A DNA stretch of 64,000 nucleotides. It comes from BQJU01 sp964015035 (lineage in GTDB: Bacteria; Bacteroidota; Bacteroidia; Chitinophagales; Saprospiraceae). The stretch lies in assembly GCA_964015035.1 (NCBI GenBank), contig CAXHCA010000012.1, positions 1-64,000 on the forward strand, read 5' to 3'. Positions 1 through 7,904 of this stretch are shown piece by piece. The notes below the pieces were generated by a model that was not told the origin of the DNA, ran no database searches, and worked only from the letters and a program-made list of their open reading frames with translations. The position numbers were made by a program, and so were the translations under genes. How positions within the stretch are numbered: position 1 is the stretch's first letter; each line of letters begins with the position of its first letter.

Positions 1-70
1 AAATCCCGGTTTTACCGGGACTGAATAGCTTGCCCGAATATACTTCAGGGGCTACCTCCAAACATGCACT
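1..70 (+). repeat. Dispersed hairpin repeat, copy A (cut by window edge)
   Basis: This is the right-hand 70 bases of the repeat family also found at 7708, 9525, 56264 and 61640. It carries the 7-bp hairpin TCCCGGT-ttt-ACCGGGA (4-20), the conserved stretch with TGAATAGCTTGCCCG, and the terminal repeat CTACCTCCAAACATGCACT. The left part lies outside the window. No transposase is present, so it is a non-autonomous or structural repeat. Confidence 0.85.
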
Positions 71-190
71 AAGGCTTTTTATATGATCTTAGCGGGTTAA
101 GTGAATATAAAAAGGCAACGCAAGGTTCTTAAACCCTTGATTTGCCCGGGACGGGCCCGACCATACGGTCCCGCCTGGGTATGGGCAGTA

Positions 191-206
191 GGAGCAAGCT
201 CCAAAC
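191..206 (+). repeat. Fragment of the second repeat type
   Basis: The 16 bases GGAGCAAGCTCCAAAC recur exactly at 16657-16672, in the right arm of the diverged repeat at 16495-16681, and the preceding CAGTA/CAGCA is also near-identical. The fragment ends 5 bp before the stop codon of the downstream minus-strand oxidoreductase. The GC-rich stretch just upstream (about 140-190) shows no gene. It is probably the end of a decayed repeat copy. Confidence 0.5.
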
Positions 207-211
207 AATCT

Positions 212-1546
212 CTAAAACGCCCTATATTCCGAACTCAAATACTGATTGGCTTCTTCCTCTTTAAATTGCGCTTTTTCACTATCCCAGTGCAACGTCTTAT
301 TCGGAAAACGGCCCGCAATCACACCGAGCAGGATGGTCTCCGTTAAACGTGCGGCGTAGGAGAAAGGAGCGGTACAGGTCCCTTTACCCAGACAGGCATC
401 CACAAACTGGTGGTAATGCTTGGGGCCTTCTGATGCATAATTGCGCACCGGCTCGCCCAGGTTGAATTGCTCAAAATCCATTTTCTGGTATTTGCCTTTG
501 ACAATCAAACGGGGTTCCTGCATAAAGTGGGGGAGCAGCAGGCGACCTTTTTCGCCCATAAACATAGCCCCCTGATCCGGCAATTCTTCCTTATTGGGCA
601 GCTTCAGGTCCTTGTGCTTTTTAGGTGCTCCTTCACCGTCATACCACACCCATTTGAGGGTGTCGGCGGTGTATTTGGTACCCGGAAATTTATAGGTGAC
701 CGTATTGTGCTCAGGAAAGCCAAAGCCGGTCGGTTTGCGGCATTTGTTTTTGATGGTAAAAGGGACATCCAGTTGCAAGGCATTGTATGGCGTATCAAAA
801 ATGTGCACGCCCATATCGCCCAGCGTACCACAACCATAATCGAGCAGCTTGCGCCAGTTGCCGGGATGGTAAACGCCTTCTTTATAGGGTCGCTTGGCGG
901 AAGTACCCAGCCATAGATTCCAATCCAGGGTCTCAGGAACGGGGTCGGAACCCTCAGGCGCAGGACCGTCGTAGCCCCAGTTTTTGGGCGACCAGGCCCG
1001 TACCGTGTGTACCTTGCCGATGATGCCGGATTGAATCAATAAGGTTGCCAGTTTATAATCGTAAAAGGAGTGTACCTGAATGCCCATTTGGGTCACCAGA
1101 TTCTTTTCTTCGGCCAGTTTGCGCATTTCCCGGGCTTCAGAAACGTGGTGGGTCAAGGGTTTTTGACAATACACCGCTTTACCCAGTTTCATGGCGGTCA
1201 TGGAAGCAGGTGCATGGGTATGGTCGGGAGTGGAGACGATCACCGCATCGATCTCATCGGCCAGTTCCTTAAGCATCACGCGGTAATCGGAATAAGTTTT
1301 GGCATTGGGATGCAGTTTTTTAGCTGCTGCTAAATTGTTGGCATCTACATCACATAAGGCAGTCACCACTACCGCCGGATGGGAGGAAATGTCCCTCAGG
1401 TCTTCGCCACCCATATTGCCGACGCCAATGTGCGCGGTGCGCAATTTTTGATCGTTGGCAAGAGCCCAGGCCGACGAAGGCAATAAGCTAGCAGATGATA
1501 AAATAGCGGTGTTTTTTATAAAATCTCTTCTTTTGATTTTGCTCAT
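212..1546 (-). CDS. Secreted Gfo/Idh/MocA-family oxidoreductase (Tat substrate)
   Basis: NAD(P)-dependent sugar oxidoreductase of the Gfo/Idh/MocA superfamily, 444 residues. Residues 1-30 form a twin-arginine signal (KRRDFIK at 5-11, hydrophobic stretch, Ala-X-Ala type cleavage), so it should be exported folded with its cofactor. The Rossmann glycine motif GVGNMGG is at 41-47, the EKP-type lysine motif reads CQKP (K129), and the D-x-x-x-H pair of the second domain is D244/H248. It lies 28 bp downstream of the DUF1080 lipoprotein gene on the same strand, so the two are probably co-transcribed. Secreted members of this family are associated with oxidation of sugars at C3. The substrate here cannot be read from sequence. 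The family call is firm; the exact reaction is inference. Confidence 0.88.
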   Translation of the reverse strand: MSKIKRRDFIKNTAILSSASLLPSSAWALANDQKLRTAHIGVGNMGGEDLRDISSHPAVVVTALCDVDANNLAAAKKLHPNAKTYSDYRVMLKELADEIDAVIVSTPDHTHAPASMTAMKLGKAVYCQKPLTHHVSEAREMRKLAEEKNLVTQMGIQVHSFYDYKLATLLIQSGIIGKVHTVRAWSPKNWGYDGPAPEGSDPVPETLDWNLWLGTSAKRPYKEGVYHPGNWRKLLDYGCGTLGDMGVHIFDTPYNALQLDVPFTIKNKCRKPTGFGFPEHNTVTYKFPGTKYTADTLKWVWYDGEGAPKKHKDLKLPNKEELPDQGAMFMGEKGRLLLPHFMQEPRLIVKGKYQKMDFEQFNLGEPVRNYASEGPKHYHQFVDACLGKGTCTAPFSYAARLTETILLGVIAGRFPNKTLHWDSEKAQFKEEEANQYLSSEYRAF

Positions 1547-1574
1547 TGTACTATTATTGTGGTGTTAATGATTG

Positions 1575-2201
1575 TTATAAGGGGGTAACGACGATGTTGC
1601 GCCAGTGTACCTTGATACCGCCTCCGTCATGAATCTGCAGGGCAATACTGCCTTTACCTTTACCAATTTTTTCATCTTCAAGCTGCACCATTTCTGTGCC
1701 ATTCAACCAGGTGGTAATTTTGGGTCCTACCACCCGGATTTTCATGGTATTCCATTCACCCATTTTCAGGACACTATCCTTTGCCGGGTCGGGTTTGATG
1801 AGCCAGCCGCGGCCGTAGGACTCGTAAATGCCACCGGTGTCGTGTCCCGGAGGGGCTACTTCTACCTGCCAACCCGTAATCTTGGTGCCCTCAATAGTAG
1901 AGCGGAAGAAGACGCCGCTGTTGCCGTTGGCTTCCTGCTTGAATTCCACACTCAGTTCAAAATCGTCGTAGTATTTTTCGGTGGCCAGGTAACCGTATTG
2001 GGCTTTAGGGCCACTTTCACAAATCAGTTCGCCATTTTCGACGTACCATTTTTCTGCTCCGTAATTGACCCAACCGTCCAGGTCTTTACCATTAAAAAGC
2101 TTGACTTGTGCTGGATTGTCTCCCGCCTTTTGTTTGGTGGTGCCGCAGGAAAGCACTAAAATGCTGAGAAGGAACAGGCAGATAGGTGTAAGGTTCTTCA
2201 T
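1575..2201 (-). CDS. DUF1080 (3-keto-disaccharide hydrolase-like) lipoprotein
   Basis: A 208-residue lipoprotein. The signal peptide ends in the lipobox LVLSC (C19), so it should be anchored in a membrane and exposed to the periplasm or surface. The remainder is one DUF1080 (PF06439) jelly-roll domain, recognisable from the start LFNGKDLDGWVNYG, the middle NSGVFFRSTIEG and the terminal GSIALQIHDGG. The Pfam family is annotated as 3-keto-disaccharide hydrolase, acting on glycosides already oxidised at C3. It is the first gene of a two-gene unit with the Tat-exported oxidoreductase (28-bp gap), which fits an oxidise-then-cleave pair. The activity is inferred from family and context. Confidence 0.85.
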   Translation of the reverse strand: MKNLTPICLFLLSILVLSCGTTKQKAGDNPAQVKLFNGKDLDGWVNYGAEKWYVENGELICESGPKAQYGYLATEKYYDDFELSVEFKQEANGNSGVFFRSTIEGTKITGWQVEVAPPGHDTGGIYESYGRGWLIKPDPAKDSVLKMGEWNTMKIRVVGPKITTWLNGTEMVQLEDEKIGKGKGSIALQIHDGGGIKVHWRNIVVTPL

Positions 2202-2322
2202 TTTTCAGTTTTTGCAGTTCAGCTCTTTTGTTCAGGGAAAATTACAAATTTTTTGAGACTCTTCGTATCGGAAGAGGATCCACGTGCAAATTCAGCTTAA
2301 CAATCGATTCCGCAGTTTTTCT

Positions 2323-2330
2323 TACATTTG
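2323..2330 (+). promoter_or_regulatory. Bacteroidota -7 promoter element for the GntP permease
   Basis: TACATTTG matches the Bacteroidota primary-sigma -7 consensus TAnnTTTG exactly and ends 19 bp before the permease ATG at 2350. The -33 box is weak (CTTAA near 2296-2300). The same 19-bp distance is seen for the element at 12550. Confidence 0.5.
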
Positions 2331-2349
2331 AGTAAACCTGAAACTAACT

Positions 2350-3678
2350 ATGACCATTCTTTACCTTCTTGCCAGTATTTTGGGCTTGGTTTTATTGATC
2401 ACCCGCCTGAAATTGCATCCGTTTTTTGCTTTGATCTTTGTTAGTATTGCCTTCGGCTTATTTGCTGGTATGCCGCTTCCTGATATCATTACTTCAATCC
2501 AAGAGGGCTTTGGAGGTACCTTGGGAAAGATTGGACTGATCATCGTTCTAGGTGTCGTCATCGGTGCTTTCCTGGAAAACACAGGTGGCGCTATGGCCCT
2601 CGCCGATTGGGTGTTGCGCCTGATCGGCAAAAAAAGGGTGATCACCGGAATGGGTATCATTGGATACATCATCTCCATCCCGGTCTTTGCGGACAGTGGC
2701 TTTATTTTATTGGCAGCGCTGAACAAGAGTTTGACCAAAAAGGCAGGGCTCTCGCTAGCCGGGACGGCCATCGCACTGGCATTTGGTCTCATCATAACTC
2801 ATAACCTGGTCCCACCGACTCCCGGGCCCATCGCTGCCGCGGGAATATTAGAGGCCGATTTGGGGCTAGTGCTGGGATTTGGCTTTTGCATTTCGGCACT
2901 GACCTTGCTTGTCGGGCTGGTTTATGCCCGTCGATATGCAGCCAGGTTTTATATTGATCCTTCGGAGGTGACGACGGGGGAAGTTGTGGAAAAGAAACAT
3001 TCTCCGGGAGTCCTGAAGGCCTCTTTTCCCATCGTTATCCCAATTGGTTTGATCATAATGAAATCCTTTTCCGGTTTTCTTCCTGAAGCAGGGGGCTTAC
3101 AAGCGTTAAAACCAATTTTAGCCTTTATAGGTGAACCTGTCATTGCCTTAATTATCGGCTTTTTATTGAGTCTTTTATTGCCTGAGAAGTTAGAGAAAAG
3201 CATGCTCTCCACGGATGGTTGGGTGGGCAAAGCGCTACGTGATTCTGCGGGCATTCTACTCATCACCGGAGCGGGAGGCATCTTTGGTAAAATGCTGCAA
3301 AATTCGGGTATTGTGGCCACTTTGGGCGACACCCTAAGTACCATGAATATGGGGATCTTTCTGCCCTTTCTCATTGCGGCCGCGTTGAAATCCGCACAGG
3401 GCTCTTCTACTGTGGCTCTGATTACCACGGCTTCCATCGTTTATCCGCTAATGGCAACATTGGGCTTTGAATCCGCGATCGACAAGGCATTGGTGGTCTC
3501 CGCAATTGGGGCGGGTGCGATGTTGGTGATTCACGCCAATGACAGTTTCTTTTGGGTAGTGACTCAAATGTCAGGGATGGATGTGAAAACGGGCTACAAA
3601 TACCTTTCCCTGGGTTCGGTGGTTATTGGCCTCTCGGCAATGGTGTTTACGTTCGTCTTTTATGCCTTATTGCATTAA
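2350..3678 (+). CDS. GntP-family gluconate/organic acid permease
   Basis: A 442-residue polytopic inner-membrane protein of the GntP (gluconate:H+ symporter) family, with about a dozen hydrophobic segments. Family-like stretches include HNLVPPTPGP (about 150-160), the glycine-rich GITGAGGIFGKML-like region around 305-318 and AQGSSTVALITT (about 348-360), which match the conserved re-entrant loops of GntP transporters. Members import gluconate, ketogluconates, idonate or similar acids. It is divergent from the DUF1080/oxidoreductase pair and convergent with galK (1 bp between stop codons). The substrate is unknown; a sugar acid made by the neighbouring oxidoreductase, or another aldonate, is a reasonable guess. 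Confidence 0.85.
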   Translation: MTILYLLASILGLVLLITRLKLHPFFALIFVSIAFGLFAGMPLPDIITSIQEGFGGTLGKIGLIIVLGVVIGAFLENTGGAMALADWVLRLIGKKRVITGMGIIGYIISIPVFADSGFILLAALNKSLTKKAGLSLAGTAIALAFGLIITHNLVPPTPGPIAAAGILEADLGLVLGFGFCISALTLLVGLVYARRYAARFYIDPSEVTTGEVVEKKHSPGVLKASFPIVIPIGLIIMKSFSGFLPEAGGLQALKPILAFIGEPVIALIIGFLLSLLLPEKLEKSMLSTDGWVGKALRDSAGILLITGAGGIFGKMLQNSGIVATLGDTLSTMNMGIFLPFLIAAALKSAQGSSTVALITTASIVYPLMATLGFESAIDKALVVSAIGAGAMLVIHANDSFFWVVTQMSGMDVKTGYKYLSLGSVVIGLSAMVFTFVFYALLH

Positions 3679-3679
3679 T

Positions 3680-4927
3680 TTAGACTACGCTCGTTCCATC
3701 TTCAATAGAAACCTGATAGGGGGTCAATTCAAAGCCAAACTGTGTTCGATAGGCTTTTTCTATTTGTTCAATAAAAGCTTCAGCTTCACTGCTTTTGACC
3801 AGATTGATGGTACAACCTCCAAAGCCACCACCCATCATCCGGCTGCCGAGGATCGAGCTGTTTTGCCGGGTAGACTGCACCAAAAAATCCAATTCTGGAC
3901 AGCTAACCGCATAATCGTATTGCAAACTCTGGTGGGATTGGTACATCAATTGACCCAAAATCGCCAAATTTCCTGTGGAAAGGGCCTGCGTTGCTGCTAG
4001 CACGCGCTCATTTTCAGAGATGACATGGTGACAACGCTGATAGATAACTGCCGGAAGTTCCTTTTGGTGATCCTGCAATTGGCGAAGGGAAACATCTCGC
4101 AGGTGGGTAATACCTGGAATGGATTTTTGTAAAATGCGCACCCCTTCTTCACATTCCGCTTGACGGGTATTGTAAGCCGAGGAGGCGAGGCTGTGAGATA
4201 CGTTGGTATTGAGCAGCAACAATTGGTAATCGCCCAAATGCAAAGGGAAATATTGGTGCTGCAAAGACCGACAATCCAATAAAAGCACTTGGTCCTTTTT
4301 GCCCATCATACTGGCAAACTGGTCCATAATGCCACATTTGATCCCCACAAAATGATGTTCGGCCATTTGAGATGCCTTGATGAGTTGAAAAGTATCAAAT
4401 CCCAGTTCAAATAGCTCGTTGAGGGCGAATGCTAATGCACATTCCAGGGCAGCAGACGAACTCATGCCACCGCCGATGGGCACATTACCCGAAAAGGTAG
4501 CCTCAAAGCCACCGATTTGTCCCCCCAATTGCTGGAGTTCGTGCACCACTCCCATGACATAGTTTTGCCAACCACCAGGTAAAGGGGAAAAATCGTTTAG
4601 CTGAAAGGAAAACTGCTCCCCAATATTTTCGGCGATGAATGAGGCTCGATCGGAAAGCGGATTACTGGTGAGCTGCATTACGGCTCTTTTATCAATGGCC
4701 GCAGGGAGTACAAAGCCATGATTATAGTCGGTGTGTTCACCAATGAGGTTAATCCTTCCCGGGGATTGAACTTTAAGAGACCGCTGCGGGCTAGTATTTT
4801 TCACGGTCCCGTCCTCAGCATTCGAGGAAAGAAGTCGATAGGCGGGTTGGATATCCGGATTGTCGAGGTAGCAGACCGGAGAGCTATTGCGGGGAGTTTC
4901 TTCTTCTTTGTGTGGATCATTTTGCAT
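3680..4927 (-). CDS. galK: Galactokinase
   Basis: Phosphorylates alpha-D-galactose to galactose-1-phosphate, the first committed Leloir step, in the cytoplasm. GHMP-kinase motifs are clear: the galactokinase signature GRINLIGEHTDY at about residues 57-68, the ATP-binding IGGGMSSSAALE, and the C-terminal GGGFGGCTINLV. The chosen start (ATG at 4927) overlaps the upstream amidohydrolase stop by 11 bp, typical of translational coupling; another ATG at 4963 would add 12 residues. Even so, about 55 residues precede the signature, against about 25-30 in typical galactokinases, so the true start may lie further in at a non-ATG codon. The gene is probably co-transcribed with the lactonase-like amidohydrolase. 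Confidence 0.93.
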   Translation of the reverse strand: MQNDPHKEEETPRNSSPVCYLDNPDIQPAYRLLSSNAEDGTVKNTSPQRSLKVQSPGRINLIGEHTDYNHGFVLPAAIDKRAVMQLTSNPLSDRASFIAENIGEQFSFQLNDFSPLPGGWQNYVMGVVHELQQLGGQIGGFEATFSGNVPIGGGMSSSAALECALAFALNELFELGFDTFQLIKASQMAEHHFVGIKCGIMDQFASMMGKKDQVLLLDCRSLQHQYFPLHLGDYQLLLLNTNVSHSLASSAYNTRQAECEEGVRILQKSIPGITHLRDVSLRQLQDHQKELPAVIYQRCHHVISENERVLAATQALSTGNLAILGQLMYQSHQSLQYDYAVSCPELDFLVQSTRQNSSILGSRMMGGGFGGCTINLVKSSEAEAFIEQIEKAYRTQFGFELTPYQVSIEDGTSVV

Positions 4928-5771
4928 AAAACCGTTTTTCAATGTCGTAAAAGTGAATGGCATTCATGCCCCAGATTTTGGCTTGTTGTTCCTTGGTGAA
5001 AGGCTCCAGGTAGCGCTTAATAATTTGTTTGACTTTGGCATAAGTTCCGGCTAATAAACAAACCGGCCAGTCTGATCCGTACATGATACGGTCCGTTCCA
5101 AAAGCAGAAAACACAACATCCAGCCACGGGACAAAATTTTCATATCGCCAGTTTTTCCAATCAGCCTCTGTCACCATTCCGGAAACCTTGCAATAGACAT
5201 TTGGTGATTCTGCGAAGGCGATCATGTGTTTTTCCCATCCCGGCGTTTGCCCTTTTTTGATATACGGTTTGGCCAGGTGATCGATTACGAACTTTTGATT
5301 AGGGAAGTTCTGGATCGTTTTGAGAGCCGCTTCCATCTGAGTGGGATAAATCAGAATATCATAAGTAAAGCCATATTTTTCTAGGCAACTGATGCCCCGT
5401 TGGAAGGCTTCCTTTAGCATGAAATTCGGATCCGGTTCATCCTGCACAATGTGCCGAAATCCGCGTACCATCGGGAATTTCGAATAATATTGCAACCGTT
5501 CCTCTACATTGTCTGCACACAGGTCAATCCACCCAACAACCCCTTTGATGATGCTATATTTTGTGGCCAGCCCCAACAGGAAATCTGTTTCCTCTTCCGA
5601 CTGATCCGCCTGTACGGCAATGCAACCCTGTACGTCATTTTCCTGAAAAATGCGCTCCAGGTCGGCGGGTAAAAAGTCTTGTTTCAAAATAGCCATTTGG
5701 TCATTGATCCAGGAATGTCTTTGTGGATGATATTGCCAAAAATGTTGATGGGCGTCGATGGTGGTGATCAT
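4917..5771 (-). CDS. Amidohydrolase, L-fucono/L-rhamnono-lactonase type
   Basis: A 284-residue TIM-barrel amidohydrolase of the COG3618 type. The metal-binding HxH is H8/H10 (DAHQHFWQ), followed by H165 (IDHLAKP) and the catalytic/metal Asp D234 (YGSDWP). This family hydrolyses aldonolactones such as L-fucono-1,5-lactone or L-rhamnono-lactone in oxidative deoxysugar pathways. It lies head-to-head (273 bp) with fucP and a deoxyhexose mutarotase, which supports a role in L-fucose or L-rhamnose oxidation, but no sugar dehydrogenase or sugar-acid dehydratase is nearby. It may serve a pathway whose other genes are elsewhere. Confidence 0.8.
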   Translation of the reverse strand: MITTIDAHQHFWQYHPQRHSWINDQMAILKQDFLPADLERIFQENDVQGCIAVQADQSEEETDFLLGLATKYSIIKGVVGWIDLCADNVEERLQYYSKFPMVRGFRHIVQDEPDPNFMLKEAFQRGISCLEKYGFTYDILIYPTQMEAALKTIQNFPNQKFVIDHLAKPYIKKGQTPGWEKHMIAFAESPNVYCKVSGMVTEADWKNWRYENFVPWLDVVFSAFGTDRIMYGSDWPVCLLAGTYAKVKQIIKRYLEPFTKEQQAKIWGMNAIHFYDIEKRFYAK

Positions 5772-5974
5772 GAAAACGGATTGTTAAATGGCTTAAATTT
5801 ACAAAAAATCAGGATTTAATCGCAAATGCCAATCGTTTGGATTCTTAATAAAGCATCGTATTCGCCAATCTCAGGAACATCCTTTTCTTTTAGCAAAATT
5901 GCCCTGGTTTTTTACGAGCGATGAATTTATTTTCCCGATATAAGTTTGTTTTAAAACTAACCATATTTCCCAAC

Positions 5975-6008
5975 TTGACAGCACATTCTTAAAATTCTAT
6001 TATCTTTC
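5975..6008 (+). promoter_or_regulatory. Candidate promoter for fucP
   Basis: TTGA (5975-5978) is followed after 22 bp by TATCTTTC (6001-6008), one mismatch from the Bacteroidota -7 box TAnnTTTG. The downstream ATG is at 6045. The spacing is at the long end of the usual range, so this is a modest-confidence call. Confidence 0.35.
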
Positions 6009-6044
6009 GCCAACATTTCGAAACGAACTAAATAAACAAGAAAC

Positions 6045-7343
6045 ATGAGTTCAAACACACCTGTCGTATCCAAGGATGTTCTCCTACCCTTTATTTTGAT
6101 CACATCGTTATTTGCCCTTTGGGGATTTGCCAATGCGGTGACTGACCCCATGGTGTCGGCTTTTAAGAAGGTATTGGAGTTAGAAAATTTCCAGGCATCT
6201 CTGGTTCAACTGGCTTTCTACGGAGGGTATTTTACCATGGCGCTGCCAGCGGCCATATTTGTACGAAAGTATACCTATAAAAAAGGGGTGATGGTAGGAT
6301 TGGTGTTGTATGCTTTGGGGGCATTGCTTTTTTACCCGGCGGCGGTTACCCAACAGTTTGGTTTTTTCCTTTTTGGACTATATATACTCACTTTTGGACT
6401 CGCTTTTTTGGAGACGACGGCCAATCCTTATATTTTATCTATGGGTGCGGAGTCAACAGCTACCCAGCGTTTGAATTTGGCACAATCCTTCAATCCAATG
6501 GGATTGCTGGGGGGGCTATTGGTCGCACAACAATTCGTTTTGCGCAAGTTGCAGTCGGATGATGTTGATTTTGCTACCCTTAGTGAGTCGGCTAAGGCGA
6601 CAATTCGGCAAGCAGATTTGATGGTTATTCGCGATCCTTATGTCGCCCTGGGATTAGTGGTTATATTGGTGCTGGTTTTGATTGCTTTTAATAAGATGCC
6701 GGAGAGCAAAGATGACCATGAATCGCTTGGGGTGGGGGAGTCCATCAAGGTGCTTATCCAGAATCGGAAATACGTAGAGGGGGTATTGGCACAGGTGTTT
6801 TATGTAGGGGCTCAGATCATGGTTTGGACCTACATTTATCAATATGCTGAAGCCATTGGTATAGCCAATGAGATCGCGGGCAATTATCAATTTACCGCTT
6901 TTATCCTATTCTTTTTGGGGCGTTTTATTTGTACCTTTCTATTGAAATACCTCAATTCAGGCATGTTGCTGATGTACCTGGCTTTTGCAGCCGCTGCATT
7001 TACGCTTGGCACCATCTTCATTGAAGGGATGACGGGGCTGTACTGCCTAGTTGGCATCTCCTTTTGTATGTCGCTTATGTTCCCCACCATTTATGGTATT
7101 GCCCTTGAGGGCCTACGTCCAGAAGAGACCAAGATCGGTGCCGCTGGATTGGTCATGGCGATTGTTGGTGGCGCCTTAATGCCTACATTTCAGGGGATGA
7201 TTTTGGATATTGGAGGCGCCGGATATACGGATACTTCTATTCTAGGCGTATCAGAGGTGAATTTTTCTTTTATTCTACCATTTGCCTGTTTCTTGCTTAT
7301 TGCGCTGTACGGTAGAAGAGTGTACACGATTTTTGCAGATTAA
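6045..7343 (+). CDS. fucP: L-fucose:H+ symporter-type MFS permease
   Basis: A 432-residue major-facilitator permease of the FHS/FucP family with about 12 membrane segments. D34 in the first segment (FANAVTDPM) and E123 in FLETTANPYIL correspond to the two acidic residues of the family that couple proton and sugar binding. The family imports L-fucose and related sugars (some members glucose, galactose or N-acetylglucosamine). The mutarotase gene follows after 7 bp, so the two form a transcription unit for a 6-deoxyhexose. Since the window also has a complete L-rhamnose pathway but no fucose isomerase, the real substrate could be fucose, rhamnose or both. Confidence 0.85.
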   Translation: MSSNTPVVSKDVLLPFILITSLFALWGFANAVTDPMVSAFKKVLELENFQASLVQLAFYGGYFTMALPAAIFVRKYTYKKGVMVGLVLYALGALLFYPAAVTQQFGFFLFGLYILTFGLAFLETTANPYILSMGAESTATQRLNLAQSFNPMGLLGGLLVAQQFVLRKLQSDDVDFATLSESAKATIRQADLMVIRDPYVALGLVVILVLVLIAFNKMPESKDDHESLGVGESIKVLIQNRKYVEGVLAQVFYVGAQIMVWTYIYQYAEAIGIANEIAGNYQFTAFILFFLGRFICTFLLKYLNSGMLLMYLAFAAAAFTLGTIFIEGMTGLYCLVGISFCMSLMFPTIYGIALEGLRPEETKIGAAGLVMAIVGGALMPTFQGMILDIGGAGYTDTSILGVSEVNFSFILPFACFLLIALYGRRVYTIFAD

Positions 7344-7350
7344 GTTGAAA

Positions 7351-7689
7351 ATGATGACGACCAGAAGATATTGTCTTGCATGTGATTTAAAAAATGATCC
7401 GGATTTGATTGCTGAATACAAGGCCCATCATGCTGCCGTATGGCCGGAGATCAATCAAAGCTTGCGAGATTCAGGTATTGAGGAGGTACAAATTTACCTT
7501 ACGGGAAACCGACTCTTTATGATCATGGAGGTTAATGACTCTTTTGATCCTGAAGTAAAAGCAAAGATGGATGAAAAAAACCCAAAAGTCCAGGAATGGG
7601 AACAATTGATGTGGAAATTTCAACAGGCCCTTCCCTGGGCTAAACCAGGCGAAAAATGGGTGGAGATGCAGCAAATCTACCAGTTGTAG
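7351..7689 (+). CDS. L-rhamnose/L-fucose mutarotase (RhaM/FucM-like)
   Basis: A small 112-residue protein of the RhaM/DUF718 mutarotase family, interconverting alpha and beta anomers of a 6-deoxyhexose. Family features are the start RYCLACDLKNDP, the HHAAVWPEI motif with the catalytic-type histidine region, LFMIMEV in the core strand, and the end of the chain, PWAKPGEKWVEM. ATG at 7351 (a second ATG follows at 7354) was chosen because homology begins there; an upstream in-frame ATG inside fucP is unlikely. The C-terminal wording resembles fucose mutarotases more than E. coli RhaM, agreeing with the adjacent fucP. Repeat copy B begins 18 bp after the stop. Confidence 0.85.
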   Translation: MMTTRRYCLACDLKNDPDLIAEYKAHHAAVWPEINQSLRDSGIEEVQIYLTGNRLFMIMEVNDSFDPEVKAKMDEKNPKVQEWEQLMWKFQQALPWAKPGEKWVEMQQIYQL

Positions 7690-7707
7690 AATGCGGCATT
7701 TCCACTT

Positions 7708-7896
7708 AGTGCATGTTTGGAGGTGGTGCTTTAGCAGCGAAAATTGCAGGTTTTGGGTTCTCGTGAGGCTCATTTTTGAGTACTTAGGGGCACTAAGGAC
7801 GAAAAAATAGCCAAAAAGAGGTTCCAAAATTCCGGTTTTGCCGGGACTGAATAGCTTGCCCGAATATACTTCAGGGACTGCTTCCAAACATGCACT
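7708..7896 (+). repeat. Dispersed hairpin repeat, copy B (189 bp)
   Basis: Bounded by terminal inverted repeats AGTGCATGTTTGGAGG and CTTCCAAACATGCACT. The inner hairpin has two changes relative to the other copies (TTCCGGT-ttt-GCCGGGA): each replaces a Watson-Crick pair by a G-T/G-U pair, so the stem is kept in plus-strand RNA. It lies between the mutarotase and the first DUF2202 gene, in the same orientation as copy C at 9525. No clear target duplication is visible. Confidence 0.88.
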
Positions 7897-7904
7897 TAAC
7901 AAGT

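Noticed and set aside
101..346. Plus-strand ORF over the repeat end and the oxidoreductase 3' region
   Set aside because: It overlaps the better supported minus-strand gene and has no recognisable protein features.
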